DNA of 24,620 nt from Cryptoclostridium sp964637365. GTDB lineage: Bacteria > Bacillota > Dehalobacteriia > UBA7702. The stretch lies in contig CAZWWH010000025.1 in NCBI GenBank assembly GCA_964637365.1, positions 1 to 24,620 on the forward strand, written 5' to 3'. The notes under the pieces are model-generated. The model saw only the letters and a program-made list of their open reading frames with translations, did not search any database and was not told the DNA's origin. Shown in pieces: positions 22,167-24,620 of the stretch; positions within the stretch are counted from its first letter, which is position 1, and every line of letters starts with the position of its first letter. The translations under genes and the position numbers were made by a program.

Positions 22167-22236
22167 ATTATAACTCCAAATATTACCAGGGACTAAATTT
22201 TCGACGATAATTGTCGTAATGCAACTTATTTCGACA
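22167..22236 (-). promoter_or_regulatory. Spo0A-controlled promoter region with 0A boxes
   Basis: On the minus strand a perfect 0A box TGTCGAA (22230-22236, in TTGTCGAAA) is followed by two one-mismatch sites: a plus-strand-oriented TGTCGTA (22212-22218) and CGTCGAA (22200-22206). A TATAAT -10 (22167-22172) follows, with no good -35, as is common at Spo0A-activated promoters where 0A boxes lie near -35 to -50. The start codon is about 30 bases beyond the -10. Confidence 0.65.
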
Positions 22237-22573
22237 ATTATCAACAATTATACAAAAGATAAAACTAATGTATTATTTATATTGTATAATATTAACCAAG
22301 CAACTTCAATAGGAATATAGAAAAATAGCAATATTATATTTCTTTTGAGAAATAAAAAATACATAGAACTCTGCCTATACCTATTCTAAATCCAACTGGA
22401 ATTCTGAGTAATTCCTCTTGCTTAATTTATTATGCAGACTGTATTTATAAGATACGGGAACTTTGGTAGTGGCAAGATACAACGCCAGAACAAATGAGTT
22501 AATGAAAACGTATTAATACGCTGTAAGCAGCGTCACATGATTGGAGTGAATGATATGAGGAATACGGAATCCG
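22237..22573. other. AT-rich gap without recognisable gene
   Basis: This 337-base stretch is AT-rich, with scattered stops in all frames. No tRNA, promoter pair or repeat stood out. The last 130 bases could be decayed coding DNA upstream of the metallopeptidase remnant, but nothing is identifiable. Confidence 0.5.
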
Positions 22574-22602
22574 GGAAAATCTGAAAAAGGTTTTCCTTTT
22601 TT
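22574..22602 (+). terminator. Weak terminator-like hairpin
   Basis: GGAAAA (22574-22579) pairs with TTTTCC (22591-22596), followed by six T. It sits directly before the metallopeptidase remnant. Confidence 0.4.
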
Positions 22603-22604
22603 AA

Positions 22605-23231
22605 TTCATTGAAAATACAGCGAGTACCGACTCCATTGCCGGAAAGACAAGAATCCCCCAAGAGGCCATTGCCGAAACAGCGGCACTGGCGGAGACGATC
22701 TCCAGCATAACGAGGATCAAAGCGGAAATGGATGCTACCCTGAAAGATGGGCAAAACGGCGTGTTCAATCATGAAACAGGGGTAATCGGACTGAATCCCA
22801 ATAGTGACATAGAGACCTTGCGAAATGTTACCTCGGTTCACGAAGTGACCCATGCTATGAAAACAAGAGATGCAAGGGCATACAATGCCTTCCGCAGGGC
22901 TGTTTTTAACAGCGACGTTTTCCGGGAGTATGCTGAAATCAAAGGCAGCATGGAACAATGGCAAAACGACCTGAAAGATCTCTATTAGAGCCACGGCATA
23001 TCCCTTAACGAGGAGAGTATGGCCGATGAAATGTTGGCCGACTTTACGGGTAGTGAGGCGTTTTCGTCGCCTAGATTTGTTGAGAGATTATTACAGGAAC
23101 CGCCGAGTTTGCTCCAAAAAATTATCACCTTTATCCGTGACCTTCGCACCCGTTTGACCGGTACCCAACACGAAAAAGAGCTGCTTCATTTACAAAAGCA
23201 ACTCATTTACAATCCAGTATGGATTGATTAG
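22605..23231 (+). pseudogene. 3' remnant of a large mobile-element protein with an HExxH metallopeptidase-like domain
   Basis: A frame without a start codon opens after a stop at 22602-22604 and reads IAGKTRIPQEAIAETAALAE, later GVFNHETGVIGLNPNSDIET and SVHEVTHAMKTRDARAYNAF. HEVTH is a zinc HExxH motif; a downstream ADEMLADF could supply the third ligand, as in peptidase domains of phage/ICE polyproteins. An in-frame amber TAG at 22986-22988 interrupts it (DLY-stop-SHGISL). The frame resumes to RLTGTQHEKELLHLQKQ and then runs into a CRISPR repeat, which supplies the last residues (IYNPVWID). It is 5'-truncated, nonsense-mutated and with an artificial 3' end. Confidence 0.75.
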
Positions 23232-23302
23232 AAAGCTCTCTGTTTTGAGTGGTCGAACGCAACCTCCTGTAATTTACAATCCAGTATGGATTGATTAGAA
23301 AG
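23205..23302 (-). CRISPR. Second, minimal CRISPR on the minus strand: two repeats, one spacer
   Basis: Two perfect 31-nt copies of the main-array repeat (23272-23302 and 23205-23235, minus strand) enclose one 36-nt spacer (23236-23271). It lies about 6.6 kb beyond the main array, in opposite orientation, with no cas genes nearby. The DNA on its leader side (23303-23423) does not resemble the main leader apart from AT-richness, and I found no clear minus-strand promoter. The spacer differs from all 15 main-array spacers. Confidence 0.92.
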
Positions 23303-23359
23303 AAAAAAATTTTTTGTACAAAAATTCCAGCAAAATGTTGCCCCCAAAACGAATATGGC

Positions 23360-23387
23360 TTGTATAGGGGAAGCATCGGAATATGAT
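23360..23387 (+). promoter_or_regulatory. Promoter of the PucR-type pseudogene
   Basis: TTGTAT (23360-23365), 16 bases, TATGAT (23382-23387), 36 bases before the ATG; AGAGGTGA lies in between as ribosome binding site. Confidence 0.55.
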
Positions 23388-23423
23388 TTTTCTTTGTAAA
23401 ATTAAACTAAAGAGGTGACATCA

Positions 23424-24523
23424 ATGGGCATTACCATTTCTAAAATTTTAGAAATACCTATTATGGATCTTCTAAACTGATTGCGGGAAGTAACGGAGTT
23501 GACAAAGTGGTTGATGGCATTGCCCTCATGGAAAGCACCGATAGCGTACGGTGGCTGGTACCAAATAATTTTGTCATAACTAATGCTCAGATTTTACGAA
23601 GCGACCCTTCCATTGGAGAAAAAGTCGTAAAAACGTTAGCCAAAAAGAAAGTCTCAGGTATCGCATTAAAACTGAACCGTTTCATTAAGGATATTCCGCC
23701 CTCCATGCGAGAATGTGCGGATTCATACAACCTTCCCATCATTGCATTGCCTTATAACATTACATCCACTCAAATCATCAACGCAGTGACTTTTGAAATT
23801 TTTCGCAGCGAATCCCACAACTTGGAATATTCTTATGAAGCCGATTTTTTGAGAGATCTAATTTTTGAAAATGTTGACAAACACATTTTACGTAATCGTA
23901 TGGCTAATTTGGGATGGAGCTTGCAGAAATCCATGGGGGTCACGGTCATAAAAGACAGCGAACTTCCCCTCTCCAAAGAGCTAGAAGAATTATGCGTCCA
24001 GTGTAAATTTCCTTATGTCTTACCTTTAAAAAGATACATCATAGCCATTACTGAAATTAATTCGGAAGCCGCTCCAAATACAATGGAGGAACGCGCGTTG
24101 CAACTCTATCATAAACTCAAAGACGTTTATCCAGATCATCACATTCTTATGGGCGTGGGAATTCATTAAGCCCAAAACCCATTACCTATTTTGGTGATAT
24201 TGGCGTTTTTAGTATCTTGCTGAGCCGACAAAACATAGACGCAACCAATGGCTCTGATTGACCGCACCATCGGCTTTTTGGACAGACATGACAAGACAAA
24301 AAATTCGGAGCTCTTAAAAACGCTGGAAACTTTTTATGAAAATCAGATGAATATTGATAAGACTGCATCTGACCTTTATGTTCATAGCAATACCGTTCGA
24401 CATCGCATCAATAAAGCCCAAAAATTATTAGAACACGAGATGTTCTACCGCACCTATCATATGGATCTAAGACTTTTGATTTTCTTGGAGAAAGTCCACA
24501 AGATTTATAAAAACGAATTTTAA
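23424..24523 (+). pseudogene. PucR-family transcriptional regulator, frameshifted and internally deleted
   Basis: It begins MGITISKILEIPIMD at an ATG with AGAGGTGA upstream, the usual PucR start. The frame shifts near 23473 and the protein continues as SKLIAGSNGVDKVVDGIALM, ESTDSVRWLVPNNFVITNAQ and so on to DHHILMGVGIH (stop 24167-24169). A further shifted piece reads FGDIGVFSILLSRQNIDAT, and another shift leads to the C-terminal helix-turn-helix: ETFYENQMNIDKTASDLYVH and SNTVRHRINKAQKLLEHEMF. Domain order (PucR N-domain, middle, HTH_30) is that of purine-catabolism-type regulators, but at about 1.1 kb it is a third shorter than usual. It needs at least three frameshifts, so it is inactive as a whole. 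Confidence 0.85.
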
Positions 24524-24533
24524 TAATCATCCG

Positions 24534-24555
24534 CCCGCATAGCGGGTATTTTTTC
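24534..24555 (+). terminator. Terminator after the PucR pseudogene
   Basis: CCCGC (24534-24538) pairs with GCGGG (24542-24546), followed by TATTTTTT. Confidence 0.75.
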
Positions 24556-24586
24556 CTTTTCGGGTATAGCCCTAATACTACTAGCT

Positions 24587-24606
24587 GCGCACAAGTGCGC
24601 CTTTTC
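24587..24606 (+). terminator. Second hairpin near the right edge
   Basis: GCGCAC (24587-24592) pairs with GTGCGC (24595-24600), followed by CTTTTC. The two-base loop is tight, so this is tentative. Confidence 0.35.
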
Positions 24607-24620
24607 GTTGGCCTGCCAGC

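Noticed and set aside
22533..22994. 153-codon minus-strand frame opposite the metallopeptidase remnant
   Set aside because: The plus strand shows a recognisable HExxH protein with continuous homology-like sequence, so the antisense frame is a shadow.

Overview
The window looks like the chromosome of an endospore-forming, probably anaerobic Firmicute (Clostridia-like). It carries a SleB/YpeB spore-germination pair, Spo0A-type DNA-binding domains with matching 0A boxes, a split transketolase, an aldo/keto reductase with iron-sulfur clusters, strong AGGAGG ribosome binding sites and sigma-A type promoters. No species is named because nothing in the sequence decides it.

Left part (1-6900), housekeeping. 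On the minus strand are the 5' end of a small conserved gene, the rRNA methyltransferase rlmD, and an operon of an 85-residue MoaD/ThiS-like protein with the two transketolase halves. Divergent on the plus strand are exodeoxyribonuclease III and a 4Fe-4S aldo/keto reductase, then tRNA-Leu(UAA) and a probable four-helix-bundle protein closed by a terminator.

Centre (7020-16635), a complete type I-B (Tneap/Cst) CRISPR-Cas locus: promoter, a long unusual leader, cas6, cas8b1 (cst1), cas7 (cst2), cas5, cas3, cas4, cas1, cas2, then an AT-rich array leader and an array of 16 identical 31-nt repeats and 15 spacers. Cas8b contains a strong in-frame internal ribosome binding site and ATG that would give a separate 118-aa Cas11 small subunit. 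The roughly 360-nt cas leader holds a 20-nt exact copy of part of the CRISPR repeat, a Shine-Dalgarno-preceded 15-codon ORF and a long inverted repeat. This is the best candidate here for an undescribed control system, for example Cas6 or Cascade acting on its own mRNA, or a CreR-like guide.

Right part (16636-19823): a candidate structured small RNA with an 11-codon ORF and a strong terminator; a MerR regulator under a 19-bp-spacer promoter with a built-in dyad; a bidirectional terminator; the sleB-ypeB germination operon on the minus strand; and tRNA-Cys.

Far right (19824-24620), a decayed accessory region beginning at tRNA-Cys. It contains a multiply frameshifted tyrosine recombinase, two stand-alone Spo0A C-terminal-domain proteins facing each other (one behind a cluster of 0A boxes), an isolated degenerate CRISPR repeat, a truncated HExxH metallopeptidase pseudogene running into a two-repeat mini-CRISPR on the minus strand, and a broken PucR-type regulator. 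Repeat-derived sequence therefore occurs at four places: the cas leader, the main array, the lone degenerate copy and the inverted mini-array.
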